A stretch of 64,000 nt of DNA from Ciona savignyi. Taxonomy: Eukaryota > Chordata > Ascidiacea > Phlebobranchia > Cionidae. Made by a program: the position numbers and the translations under genes. The stretch covers positions 766,915-830,914 of the forward strand of contig CH002866.1 of NCBI GenBank assembly GCA_000149265.1, in the 5' to 3' direction. A model generated the notes under the pieces. That model was not told the origin of the DNA. It saw nothing but the letters and a program-made list of their open reading frames with translations, and made no database searches. Shown in pieces: positions 26,141-38,407 of this stretch. How positions within the stretch are numbered: the stretch's first letter is position 1; each line of letters starts with the position of its first letter.

Positions 26141-29100
26141 ATGCCTTTTTATGGAGGAATTGAAGGGTAAGTCATTAATAACTTGTAAGAAAAAATACTC
26201 TTTGTAAAAAATGATCCGCGATGTAGGCTAGATGTAAAATTATGTAGATCGTAATGTAAGTCAATTTGCTATATATAATATTATTATGATCCCGCTACAC
26301 TTCTCCATCGGTTTTAACACCTACTATTTAATCGTCTTATCATTTTACTGTTTAAAACCAAGTACGATTTGTTGGTTTATACAGTGCTGATCGTTATTCG
26401 ATTTATGGCATTTATTTGTTTGAACAGTCCCATCATAAACTCAAGACTAATTCCTTAGGTGCTGGTACCAACAACTTGTCCAAACAAGTTTTCTTTAGAT
26501 GTGTAACTGGCGATTTCTTTTTACTATTATAGGGGTGGCTCGAAATCAAACATGGTCATCATAAATGAAAATGGAGATGTTGTAGGTAAATGTGAAGGCC
26601 CTGATACTAATGTGTGGGTAAGTTAAAATTTATTATTAGATGTCTGTGTTATTTTTGTATTAATAAAGCCCAAATTGTAAGTGATTACTTAGTCAATTTT
26701 ATACACTGTTACAACAATTCTTTTAATTTTTAGCAATATCTTAAGTGTACAAAACAATATTTTATCTTATCTGAAATAATTAGGTAACTGGACTAAACTT
26801 AAAGTAAAATTTAGCAAATAACAGTGCAGTCTCTATAAATAAAAGGCTGAAAATGTTAATTAGTTCTGTTTTACACAAGTTGTGGAATAATTAACTACAA
26901 AAGATGTTAAAAATGGTGTACAGTTACAATAATACTTACCACACAGTTCCATACATAGAACTAGTTTTTATTTGGAAACAGCAAACCTATGCTTAAGTTA
27001 ACGTAAATATGTTTTCTTTATATTATATTATTTCTTTTTAAGCAAATAGGTCAAGTGGAAGTTTCCAGGCGAATAAGCCAAATTGTGGAAGGTGCTAAGG
27101 CGGCAGCTGGTATACCACCGGATGAAAAACTCTGCTCACTGGTAAGAAAATGTTCAATGAGTGCCGGTCTTTGTGCTTTACATTCAGTGATAGTATAATG
27201 CTGCACTCGAAATCTTGTACCTAGTCTAGGTAATCCTGTTTTTTTTGACAAGAATAACATTGTGTGATACCAAACATTAGTGTAAATACATTGAAAAAAG
27301 GTATGCCCTTTTCTTATAGTATGTAATATGGATAAAACAAACAATTAGAACACTATGGTTACTTAATATTTGTTATAATTATTTATCCAATTATAATTAT
27401 TTTTTTTGTTATAGTTATTTATCCAAAAAATATAGAAAATGTGTGTAAAGCAAAAATAGTTTCAGTATATGTTTTTTTTTAATTTATTATGTTGTGTAAA
27501 ATTATTTATTTTTTTTTAATATAGAAAATGTGTGTAAAGCAATGCTGCCGACTTAAAAATAAATAATTTTATCCAGGGCATGTGTTTAAGTGGGGGAGAA
27601 CAAAAAGCCACAAATGAAACCATGGTTAAAATGATGACTGAAACCTACCCATTGATGAGTGAGAGCTTAGTTATTAAGTCAGATACTGCAGGATCCATTG
27701 CAACTGCATGTGAAAATGGTAGGAGAGTGCTTTTCATATTTATTTTTTTAGTGGATTTCTATTTGGCCATACAAATATATGTCCGACCGGTTAGTCTTGT
27801 GGTTTGGTGCGTCGCCTTTCAACCAAAGGATTGCAGGTACGAAACTGGTCGCTAGCTAGTCGGTAGTGTCCTTGGGCAAGGCGTTCACCGACATTTCCTG
27901 AATTCAGGGTATTAATAGTTCTACTAAATTAAATGAACGTTTCTCACCTCAAAGCCGTATGAATTTTTGCATTTTTAAAAGAACATTTCTATATTATTTG
28001 CATGTTGTTGTTTATTTAAAAATGTTTTGTAGATTTAATAATGCTATTATAGATTGGTTATTGAATAGTCAAAAATAAATTAGTCTTTTTCTACGTCTGT
28101 TTTATAAAAATTATTAATTATTTTTTATTTTAAACCAGGTGGAATGGTTTTGATTGCTGGCACTGGATCAAACTGTTCGCTTGTGAACCGCGATGGCTCG
28201 ACATTTGGCTGTGGTGGTTGGGGTCATATGATGGGTGATGAAGGCGGGGCTTACTGGATATCACATTTGGGGGCTAAGTTTGTTTTCGACCATGATGACA
28301 ACATGTCTACTGCTCCGTATGACCCAACCCTTGTCAGGAAACTGATGTTCAAGTATTTTAAGGTGTGTGCAGGTTTAAACATCTTTAATGCCAAGAAGAT
28401 GATGCATTTGCAGGGCCAAAAATATATCAAATTTCGGGCGAACAAGAATTCACTCGCGTGTGGAAGCTCACTCAAGTAACAGGAGTAAATTGCGAGTAAC
28501 GTGAAAAAACGCTCCATGTAAATAAAAAATGGACGTAATGATGAGGATTTGTTTTGTATTCCCCTATACGCCAGTTGAATCGAAAACGGTCACGGTTAAC
28601 GTTAATTTGATTTTTATCTGCAAGAGTAAATTCTTACCCGCACGGCATGCATCATGCGAGTAAACACTCAAGTGTTTTGATTTTTAGCCCTGCATTTGGT
28701 AACGTTCACTCTGCAATACTGATACATTAGTTTTGACTGTCTTAAAATACTTAATTAACTTTTATTAATTCACAGGTTTCAAATCGCCTTGAGATGCTGG
28801 ATAGCCTTTACAGTAATTTCACAAAGGCTCATTTTGCTGGATTCTGCAAAGTTTTATCAACAGAAGGTATAATATATTTTGTTTTTACTTTCTTATTAAA
28901 TTTAAATTAAATATTATTATAAAAAAAAACTTTTTTCAGGGTGTATTGCAGCAAAAGATGATCTTTGTTTGCATCTTTTCATGGAAGCTGCTAAAGTGTT
29001 GGCGAAACATATCATTGCTTTAATCCCAAAAGCTCATCCGGTATTTGAAATTACACACATAATAAATATACAAAACTTAGCACAATAAAGGACTTTTATA

Positions 29101-29865
29101 CTAGGATAAGATTTAGTTTTTATCTATATCAATGGAAAAACACAAGTGTTACCATCGCACAGGCAATGGACATATTCCCTCATCCCCACCGCCTGCTTAA
29201 TATCACTTAAACCAAGCAAATACATTTGTTGTATATGATTAAAACTTTGCTACTGTTACTGTTCAGCCTATAATTCTAATGGGGTCAGGCGAAGTCTACT
29301 GAATACCATACCCCCTTACCCAATGATTTATATCCCACAACCATTAGGCTTTTTGCAGACTTTAAATGCTGTAACTGGACCATTGAAAACTTTTTTATTT
29401 CTTTTTACAGGACATGCTTAACCAACCAGGTGGTCTACATGTTGTATGTGTCGGCTCAGTTTGGAAAAGTTGGGAACTTTTAAAAAAATGTAAGAATTCA
29501 TTTTTCTAACTATTATACAGACTTCGCCAGACCTATTAACATGTTTAATTTGATGACGTTTTTTTATTTTTATGGCTTGTAAATATTTGTACTGTTTGAA
29601 ATTTTTTAAATTTTCATACCAGGTATCACCTTTAATATCTCGATATTTGATTTTAAAAGTTTCCCTGTCTGAGCATGCGATTCCCACAGCTTTTATGGAG
29701 ACACTGCGGTCAAATTTACAAGGCAAACTTGGATCAATAACTCTGGTTGAACTAACTGGCAACAGCGCTATTGGTTCTGCGATTATCGGAATAAAACATG
29801 CAAATCTTACTGTGAATGTGGACCTAGCAAAGAATTACAAGGTCCTGTACAAGGCAGACATCTAA
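26141..29865 (+). CDS. NAGK: N-acetyl-D-glucosamine kinase
   Basis: Nine exons, 26141-26166, 26533-26617, 27043-27141, 27577-27718, 28139-28362, 28776-28866, 28940-29040, 29411-29489, 29690-29865, give 1023 nt and 340 residues (human 344). The protein opens [17 protein letters not shown] with the ATPase-fold phosphate-1 loop. [37 protein letters not shown] and [18 protein letters not shown] are the kinase/sugar-binding core, and [15 protein letters not shown] is the late adenosine motif. The enzyme phosphorylates GlcNAc to GlcNAc-6-phosphate in the cytosol, salvaging amino sugars from glycan breakdown. Exon 3 uses an AAG acceptor. Intron 4 carries a SINE. The 3' end converges on the tyrosinase A gene, with AATAAA at 30348-30353. 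Confidence 0.94.
27781..27955 (+). repeat. tRNA-derived SINE in NAGK intron 4
   Basis: Contains CCGACCGGTTAGTCTTGTGG, GATTGCAGGTACGAAACTGG (box B region), TCGCTAGCTAGTCGG, TCCTTGGGCAAGG and the CCTGAAT segment found in the copies at 46690, 57465 and 60622. The right half is truncated. Confidence 0.7.
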
Positions 29866-30347
29866 TTTAAGTTCCATTTAAACGTCCTTATGCAGTATAC
29901 TTACTTAATTTATCCCTTTTAAATGTTATTATATCTTTTAGCTAAATTATACTAGCTTGGTTTTTTATGTATTATGCCAAGGTTTTCAATCCTACTAATA
30001 TTGAGCTGTTTTTGGTGGTGTGTTTTATCGGTGTGCACTTTCAATTTTAGTATCAATGTTCTTATAAAGTTACACAAACTATTTCTTCTTTTTTAATTGT
30101 ATTTCGATTACTGAACTATTTTATTTCCAGAATATACAAATCTGTTTAAATTTACTACCTATTATATCTATATTTGTGCCAGATTTATTATTAAAAGGGT
30201 ATTTTTTGAGATTTTGTGATTGGTTTGCAGTAAATTTGTATTCAGCAAATTCTATTTATTCTTGTGTGCTGTATTTTATCATACTTTTGATTTCAATCAT
30301 TATTTTAAAGCGTAATATTTATTAAAGGTTGATTAAAATTGGTTTTA

Positions 30348-30377
30348 AATAAACCGACATAAATTGTACCGTTTATT
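30348..30377. terminator. Convergent poly(A) signals of NAGK and tyrosinase A
   Basis: Plus-strand AATAAA at 30348-30353 (NAGK) and minus-strand AATAAA at 30377-30372 (tyrosinase A) face each other 18 bp apart, so the two transcripts probably overlap at their 3' ends. Confidence 0.65.
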
Positions 30378-30542
30378 TTATTTACAAATTAATTTTGACA
30401 GATGACAGTTCAGTTAACAGTTAAATCAACAATTTTACAACACTTATTTAAATTCAGTCGGTCCATACTTGTAAACATTGCACAGTTACGACTGGAAATC
30501 TATTATTGTTAAATCCCATTAATGACTTTACATAGCGCTGTG

Positions 30543-33360
30543 TCAAGCCGTATAATGGATGCCTTTGTTTGAGTCTTCAGCGACGAGATTCTGGTAGAGG
30601 CTTTCGTCTCTCACGCGCTGTCGATGTCGTTTCACGGTGTTCACAAGCACGATCACCAATGTAGCAAGTATAACGAACCCAGAAACGCCAACGATTGCCC
30701 AAATGAATAAAGGAGCGTCTTCATTTGCTAATGATTCTGCGTGTAAAAGAAAAAATACCTTAGTAAATTTTAGGTTTGCCGAGAAAAGTATAGGGTCAAC
30801 AAATGATGTTACCACACGGCCATTATTGTTACAGTGTCATTTATAATTTTTTTAAATTAAGTATTTCTACCAAACAGGGAATTAAAGCTTGAGTTAATCG
30901 TTAATTAACGAATCATATCACCAAAGATAGTTTGCTAACCTGGAAGGTCCACTGCATAACTGTATCCCAACTGGTCTGATGGAATGAACATGTCTCGGTT
31001 GGTAATAGGAGGAAAGAAAGGCACCATGTTGAAGTCCAGATTATGACCGATCGGTGCGTCTTCTTCAGGATAATCTGCTGCCGTGGCGTTTGATCTTGGT
31101 ATAAACAATATTTATGGGTTATTTTCTTACGATTTAGATTCTTATTAAGACAAGGTAAACACAAGCTTTCACGCTGGATGGCAAAATTGCGCGGCAGATG
31201 CCGTGCGAGAAATCGCTCAATATAACGAGACAAACAATTTTCCACCAGTGTGGAAACTTGTGTGTGTATCTAGCCTATAAGGTTAAGCCCTTTAAAAACA
31301 ATTTAACTCGTAATGAGTCCGGTATAGTAAAGAATAACAGTTCCACTTCATATTTCGAGACATATCCAAGAAAAAACTGCTCTTTTGCACTCACCTTTTC
31401 ATCCACTCTTCGAATATGGCGTCGGTGAATGTATGTATAAGTACGAAAATCGGGTCGTTTGCAGACGCGTGCGTCATGCCTCCGGTGCCGTTCAAGAAGA
31501 GATGGGCAAGATTGTGGAGTGTACGAACGCCTTCGTCAAACTCGCCACTCGGCTCCGAGTAACCTGTTAAACAGCGTCGGTAAATTCTGGTTTCGAACAA
31601 AGTTTCAATGATGCACCTACCTTCAAGTGCGTTTCTAAAGCTGCTGTCGGAATCGGAGAAGAAAGGAAACGTGTCGTATTCCTCGACTTGAAGACAGTTG
31701 GCTACGTCGGCTGGCTCTGGCAGATTTTGTACTGCAGGGCGGTCAATATTTCCTCCAGGGTTTCGTCGAATTGGACCTAGAAACATGTTTTAGTAAAAGA
31801 AATTATGTAGTAAACACTGATGCATGTTCGTTTTTCAATATTAAACAATACACCAGAAAGGATGGCAGAAATCGAATCAATTGCTCTGGTGTGTTTTTGA
31901 TATTGTTTCACAGAGATTTCAAAAACATGATTTTTAATTTACCTTCGTAAGTCCCGTTGCAAAGCTTAATGTTGTCGTTGAACCAATCCAAACTGAGACA
32001 CACCACCTCCCAGTCTGCAAAGCGAGAGTTCGGGCCAAGAAGAGTTTGGTCTTCCGGGTTCTGTCCGCCAACTATCTCATCAGTGCACACGTCACATTCC
32101 GAACCTATACAGAGGCAGTCTTTGCATTAAATTGTGTGTTTCACCTTTAGCAGGCTTATATATACCTGCATAATAGACTGTAGCTTGTCAAACTGTGCTG
32201 TATTAAGTTATTCTTTAAATGATTTTTTAACTGCATGACATCATTATTTTCTATAAACAACAGTACTGCTATTAGGAGAGTTCTACTTACCACCGATGGC
32301 GAAATCCCAGTAAGGGAGCGCAAATGTCGGGTCTCCTGAAAGGACTTGTAAATCGTTTTCAAGTCCCAACAAGTGCATTCTGTGCCATGTAAGAAAAGCT
32401 GGCCCTTCGTGTGAGAAATCAATAGCAGTGTAAGCTTGTCCTGGTCCAAGCAAAGTGTCGCGCACTGAGTAATAGTGGACCCACACAAACAAGTCGTAAA
32501 TTGTGATGTTCACGAAGTTTGGCTCAGTCGTATTTTCTGGGATCAAGTTTCTAAACAAAAAGTAAGTTCATCTTTTAATTTTATAAATGACCATGCGACG
32601 CAAGTAAAATATTGTAGGATAACAATCGACCTATTTACATATGAAATATGAATATACAGATTGTAATTAGACTAACCTGTAGTGATCCTGAGCGACAACG
32701 TAATCTGGATGCACGGCCGTCTTGGAACGGTCCAAAACATCAAGAAAGAATTCCCGATCTTCTTGCGTCATGTTCATGATGTTTTGTCTGATCGCTGGAG
32801 GACGCCGAGTGAGGCAGTTATCACCTTGCCAACCAGGCTTGCATCCTGAGCAATCGAATCCGCCAAAGTTTCCGTTGCAAACGCACGATCTGATGTAAAT
32901 ATTATTTGAGGTTATTTTTTTGCAGCTTTTAATTGATTCTTGATGTAATATTGTTTTTATTCTTGGATCATCCATACTGAGGGACGCATATAAGCTGTGC
33001 AACATTTCAGCTATATTTGAGTTAAATGGCCTGTAGCTGAAATAAAATAAAATGCTTTTTGTTAAATATATAGGTTTACCTGTTGAAGAAACGTTCTGGC
33101 CATCTTTCTCTGTCGTCGATTCCAACCAAAACATACTGTTGACCATGGGGAAGGTCGTCGATGGTAATGTCGACGCAGCTGCCTCTTCCCTCTGCCTCGC
33201 CACACGGAGAACCGGTCCCTCCAAGCAACGGACAGCACTCGTGAGAAACGATCGACTCAAATGTGGCGCAGACCCGTGGAAATTGCGCACTCACCAGAAG
33301 TGGTGAAAGCATCGCAATCAAGCAAACGCACACAGCGATGTTAACGTTCACAGATAACAT
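30543..33360 (-). CDS. Tyrosinase-family copper monooxygenase, copy A
   Basis: Eight exons on the minus strand: 33360-33080, 32889-32677, 32550-32291, 32104-31943, 31776-31621, 31563-31395, 31094-30940, 30736-30543, total 1590 nt and 529 residues, the length of vertebrate tyrosinase. There is a signal peptide (ending LLVSA), a Cys-rich EGF-like part ([17 protein letters not shown]), a CuA site with HYYSVRDTL and [17 protein letters not shown], a CuB site with [12 protein letters not shown] and [18 protein letters not shown], one C-terminal membrane helix ([20 protein letters not shown]) and a short cytosolic tail with YQNL. Three CuA and three CuB histidines are present. It should oxidise tyrosine/DOPA inside pigment organelles. 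Whether it is true tyrosinase or TYRP-like cannot be settled by eye. An AATAAA lies at 30377-30372 (minus). The 33360 ATG is used because an apparent upstream start is GTG. Confidence 0.93.
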
Positions 33361-33581
33361 TTTATCGATAGACTTCACTTTTCTGAAGAAATTGTTAATC
33401 TATTACTAGATTATTTCTATTGCGACCGCCTTATGTCTATGACTTGCAGAGTCAAAACGTAGACTACCAATATGCTTGAGGTAACTGTTACTCTTACTTC
33501 TAATCTTTCAGTTAGCAAACTTGCTTGCTACTTCTTTGAGTGACTAGTTGAACTAAGATGCCCTTCCAAGTTGTGTCGTTG

Positions 33582-33680
33582 CTTATATACCAAAGTACTT
33601 TAATAAAATGTGTTGGATTAATTTTGTTTAATCCCACCGGAGTCACAAGTTTACAAATCCGGGTACTTATTCGTTTGTTC
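33582..33680 (-). promoter_or_regulatory. Tyrosinase A proximal promoter (TATA plus GGATTA/TAATCC sites)
   Basis: On the minus strand TATATAAG ends at 33582, about 229 bp from the ATG. Upstream lie TAATCC (33620-33615 region, plus-strand GGATTA 33615-33620) and GGATTA (plus-strand TAATCC 33629-33634). The surrounding ACTTGTGACTCCGG and GACAAGAACAAACGAATAAG blocks are shared with copies B and C. GGATTA is the core site of Otx/K50 homeodomains. Confidence 0.65.
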
Positions 33681-33689
33681 TTGTCCGGA

Positions 33690-34836
33690 TATCTCTTATT
33701 AACAAAATGCCAAGGAAGATGTTAGAGCCAAAGCTGCCATATCAGTAAAACGCTTATATGCGTGTTTCTTAAGCATAGAAAGTGTATTAATTCTTACAAG
33801 GTTTTTATAAACCAAGCGTATATCATGGTTTTATAAGATACGATTCCAAGATGAATGCCATTATATGTCCGTCACAAACTTATTTCATTATTACACTTTT
33901 GTTATATTTTAAAATTAATGTATACTGATTTATGGTCTAAACATTCTTTTGGGAAGTTTCTTAAATGATAGATCGAATTGAACGTGTTGCTTTTCACTTA
34001 CCGCAGTCTAACATCAAATAACTTTATGTGACCAATCACTCGACTGGTTATTTCTTTAATATTCAGGTTTACTATAAACCATTATGTTTTGGTTACTCTG
34101 CTTAACGCGTAGCCTACAGTAAAAAGTAGCGATTACATGTACAGTTGATACAATCTTTCCGATTGGGTCTAGGATGATAAGCCAAATATTTGAATAATAC
34201 GACGGTCGCGCGTTTTATGAAAAATACCCGAAACCCGACAATATTACAAGTATGAGGAAACTGGCACTATCAAAGGCATGAGGGTGGCATCATATCAGTA
34301 TTCATAAAACCTGACTATGTCATGTAACCCAGTGGTCCCCAGCCCCCGGTCCGCGAATAGAGTTAGTATTGGGCTGCACCAGTCTATTTGACTTTTATTT
34401 AGTTATTTTTTTTGTGTTGCAGTTATTTTACGCTTATTAATTTGCAAATTACAAAAAGTTTTTTTTTGTTTTAATGTTGTTACAAACCTACTTGTGACGT
34501 AACAAAGTGGCTTGTTAGAATTTTTTTAAAACGCATTGGATGCAAGTAAGTCATCATGGTCAAATTTTGTGCAGTCATTCACACTTATAACTATAAGTAA
34601 AATATACCATTTTTCAGAAAGCGATTAATCTGCCTTATTAACCGGTGTTTTCTCGTATTACTAGTAGGTCAATCAACGAACCTCTGATTTATTTCAAAAA
34701 TGGAAACATACAGGAAATGGTAAAAGCAGTAATCGGACATGATACGGTGCATTGCGTTCGTCTAAGTCTAGAAAATAATAAAAAAAATTCACTATACGAT
34801 GTTGCTTGAAAAAAAATGAGAAGCCAATAATGCAGC
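33690..34836. other. Non-coding gap between tyrosinase A and the seven-helix gene
   Basis: AT-rich, with no supported gene or repeat seen. Confidence 0.45.
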
Positions 34837-35928
34837 CTAAACATTTTGTTCGGACTCGCTGATTTCTGCATCATTATTTGGTCGACATAATGTGATTTTA
34901 AATGGAATAATTATGTCTCTCCAGTCCACGTACGTGTAAAGTGAGCAGAGAATATTCAAAACAATGTCGAGATGGTAAAGCACGCTAAGCCCGAACATAG
35001 GGATAGTGGGCGGCAACCACATAGCGACCAATGCACCCACAACGTCAGTCGTTATCCCGACACTGGCGCTCACTATAGCTCGCTTGACGCATTTGAAAAG
35101 CTGGTTCGTAGATGCTGCTTTGCTGCGTTTTAACGAGTTCCCGCGTTTTAGTCCTTCTTTTCCACTCATTTGTCGGTTGTGCGATATTATTGGGTAGACA
35201 AACAGAAATGTCAATAGAACCTGTATGCTAATTGTCGATATGACAAGAAAAAGAAAGGGGACGAATACCGAGGTCTTTGTGGGCTCTAATGAAGGCACGC
35301 AGACGTTATTCTGTACGGTGTAAGCTCGCCACCACAAATGCAGGACCAGGGATATCGTAAAGGTAATCACCATGTGGCAGTATGTGCCGTAGCCAAGTCG
35401 CTTTAACCAGTCGGAGTGGATATGTCGAAGAAGGGGGTTGGCGTAGAAAGCGAGCTGGCGACACCATAGAAACATCACACAACCATGGATCGAAAACCCA
35501 GTGAGAACTATCATCATCTTGGTTAAGAAGTCGCACATCTGATCTGACCTCTCTCCGGCGAGAAGAAGCAACTGTTCGTTTATAAACCGGAGAAAAGTAA
35601 CAATAAGAGTCAAAAATAACGACAGATACATCCACTTTCCAGGGTCCTTATTCAGCTCTTTGAATCCTGGTCGTTTGGTGACTGAAACCCGGTCGTCCCC
35701 GTCGCTGGAGGTCGAAACATTTCTTGATTTTCCGGTGGTGTTTACTGTATATCTCTGCGCATGAATTCTGGTCTGTGCAACTAACTGACGGTATATAAAT
35801 ATGGCGAAGCATACCGCCAGGTATAAGATCAAAACACCACAGAAAACCGACACCACTTCGCACGCGTACCAAATTGCTCGAATTGTTGGGTCTTCATTGG
35901 CATACGATCTGTTTTTACCACTAAGCAT
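34837..35928 (-). CDS. Intronless orphan seven-helix membrane protein
   Basis: A single 363-residue frame from the ATG at 35928. I do not recognise a named family. Seven hydrophobic stretches are visible: around VSVFCGVLILYLAVCFAIFI, MYLSLFLTLIVTFLRFI, MMIVLTGFSIHGCVMFLW, MVITFTISLVLHLWW, VFVPFLFLVISTISIQVLL, AIVSASVGITTDVVGALVAM and SVLYHLDIVLNILCSLYTYV. There is a Ser-rich basic loop after helix 1 and a Lys/Arg-rich loop (SGKEGLKRGNSLKRSK) before helix 6. N-terminal N-R-S is a possible glycosylation site. No DRY or NPxxY motif is present, so assignment to rhodopsin-type GPCRs is unsupported. It lies directly upstream of tyrosinase A on the same strand, about 1.5 kb away, and a broken copy lies beyond tyrosinase C (53557-55690). 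The conserved coding frame shows it is a real gene; ligand and role are unknown. Confidence 0.75.
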   Translation of the reverse strand: MLSGKNRSYANEDPTIRAIWYACEVVSVFCGVLILYLAVCFAIFIYRQLVAQTRIHAQRYTVNTTGKSRNVSTSSDGDDRVSVTKRPGFKELNKDPGKWMYLSLFLTLIVTFLRFINEQLLLLAGERSDQMCDFLTKMMIVLTGFSIHGCVMFLWCRQLAFYANPLLRHIHSDWLKRLGYGTYCHMVITFTISLVLHLWWRAYTVQNNVCVPSLEPTKTSVFVPFLFLVISTISIQVLLTFLFVYPIISHNRQMSGKEGLKRGNSLKRSKAASTNQLFKCVKRAIVSASVGITTDVVGALVAMWLPPTIPMFGLSVLYHLDIVLNILCSLYTYVDWRDIIIPFKITLCRPNNDAEISESEQNV

Positions 35929-37782
35929 CTTAAATGCAAATCGAAATCTGGTAAAATTTTATATATACATCATTTTTATAAAATGAGTCAAGATATATTC
36001 ATATCACATTTTGCGCAGCTATATGTCCCAAGGCATACTGTTAAATTGTTGAATTAAACATCGATAAAAATCTTTTCTCGGTATGACCACGAAGCAATAA
36101 ATTGTTAAATCAGGGCGACACGCTATTCTATAATCTGTAAATTTAGAAAAAAAAAATCGAAAAAATACCTGTCTAAGCTGTATTAATTTTGGCACCACCA
36201 CTGATTACTGGTTGCTTATGTACGCCTCCTGTCTTCAGTTTAAAATATAGTATGCGAGAAAATAGTTTGCTTCAGAAACTGAAACCCGGCATGTTGTATA
36301 GGTCTATAATAATATAAAGTAAACAAAATAGTGTTCTTAGTTGACCAGTAGTTCCGCTAACTGCAGTAGCCAGAAATAAACTTACGTCAGATTATGACAA
36401 TCAATATATGTTACAAACGTTACTGTAGCCCCTTGCTCATAATTGCGCAAACTATGTGCATTGTATGACAAGATTGTATAGGAAGGCGTAGGATGCTTTA
36501 CGCACGGTAATATACATATAAATATAGATCGCAATGCAAATTTCAACGGCCATTTCTTTCAGAAATGTCCTGGTATTTCAAAAATGAAATATCAGAAAAT
36601 GTTTTTTTAAAGAAATAAGCGAAGCAAAATAAGACGAAATACCGGTAGTTCTGCGAACTTAAATGTATCTGTCATCTCACATATGCAACTTTTAACAGGA
36701 ATTAAGATATTCTTTATCTCTACCTAATAAGTCGTAATTAGTAATACCAATACTTACTTGTTATCATTTTTAGGTCACCGAGTTTATATCAAAACTTATA
36801 CTCACATAAGTTACGAAAACTTACACCAGGTGTAAACAACTGCCTTTACTTACGCTTAATCTCAAACCATGTAAACCCGTTGATTTCGATAGTCAATTGG
36901 CCCATTGGTGATTATTAGTTCAATTTTGTTAAATATTATTTAAAAGATCGGTAGGTTTTACTTATCTAAGAGCGTATAAATAAATCGCTGAAAAGCGCCG
37001 TTAAAAAAGTAGGTTGCGAAAAGGTATGTTTTATTTGTGCCAACGTAAACCAAATTTGACGACGTGACTCAGCTTACTAATTACATAGGAACTGCGAGGA
37101 GGTAATATTGGAATCCAAGCACGCAGGCTGCTTAATACGTTACCACGGGGGTTGGAATACGTCAGGTGATTGGGTGTATGACAGCGTAGGGAAAAGCCCA
37201 CTTTACTAGAAATAAAATCACGCAATGTTAGGTTATATATATAAATTAGGTTTTTTATTTCAGGTATGACATAGCTTGCGCAGATGGATTCTGCATACCC
37301 ATAAATTTTTGAAGCTGGAGCATGTTCAAACAAGGACCCATCATTTAGGGCGAATTTTTGTCCATATAGAAATGGTAAAATAACTAAAAAAGGTGTAGGA
37401 TCATATAAATGGTAAAAAAACGACAAAAAATATGTCAGATCAAAACCATCCTGTGGTCAGTATTGTTCTTAGGTAATGTACTAGGCGTAAATTCTGAAAC
37501 CAAGCGTTTTGTGATGAACTATATGGAAATGTCTTCGGCATATATCCCTTCGTTGGAGATAAAAAAATATTTTCCTTGCTTAAAGACAAAAATCGTGTCA
37601 AAAGAGACAAACTTGTGGGCAAGTGTGACCCAGGTTAAGGTATTATCAAATTATATAAATGGTCGTGGGCATTAAGTATAAATTTGCACTAAACGTTTTT
37701 CTCTTAAGGCCAACCCAATATTTTAAATTATGTCCCACTGTTCATATAAAAACCTAGCAAGCCTATCTTTATTTAATCAAGT
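35929..37782. other. Non-coding gap
   Basis: Upstream of the seven-helix gene. Open stretches at 37031-37426 (-) and 37409-37675 (+) overlap each other and show no family features. No repeat recognised before the SINE at 37783. Confidence 0.4.
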
Positions 37783-38020
37783 GTGTCACAGATCGTGGGG
37801 CCCTTTCAGCCGAAGGATGCAGTAGGGAAACTTGTCGCTACGTAGTCGGATTGCGTGCTTTTGGCAATGCACTTTACGGACATTGCTTGAAACCAGTTGG
37901 TTCTGCCAAAATCAAGCGAACGTCTCATTCATGCACAACACACTGCAAAAGCTTCGGTAACAACTAGGTGGGCCAGATAATCTAACAATTGCCCGTGTGC
38001 TGTTAACTTCTCTTGCGTTT
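37783..38020 (+). repeat. tRNA-derived SINE, diverged copy
   Basis: CAGCCGAAGGATGCAGTAGG, AACTTGTCGCTACGTAGTCG, TTTACGGACATTGCTTGAA and the right-hand AACACACTGCAAAAGCTTCGG match the family, followed by the CCCGTGTGCTGTTAAC tail. Confidence 0.6.
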
Positions 38021-38407
38021 TTATTCACGCTGGTAAACATGAATAGCTTATTCCGTTCTATTGTGTGTTAAATTTTTGTTAATTTTTACAATACAACCGA
38101 AACTGAAACAAAACATTACAAACAAGAATATATTGGACATAAACGCGCACATACACGCGAGTGCGAGCTCAAATAATGGGGAACATTAAATTGACTGGGT
38201 ATAAAAATAAACCATACTTAAATTTTGCAATTTTTCTTTCAATTTTTGTTTCAGTTCTTTACAAATTCAGATTTTACAAACAGTCACAGTGCAAACTTGA
38301 ATTTTCGGTGTGACTTTTAGGAACAAGATAGGCAACCAGTGCATGCACAATTGACAAGGGCATGCTAAGATAAGTGATCGAATCTGTGAAATATATTTTA
38401 AATTAAT

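Noticed and set aside
33360..33378. Longer tyrosinase A start giving an MKSIDK leader
   Set aside because: The apparent start codon is GTG; the ATG at 33360 matches the start in copies B and C and gives a clean signal peptide.
37031..37675. Overlapping open frames of 131 and 88 codons on opposite strands
   Set aside because: They overlap on opposite strands, show no family motif and lack splice-site support.
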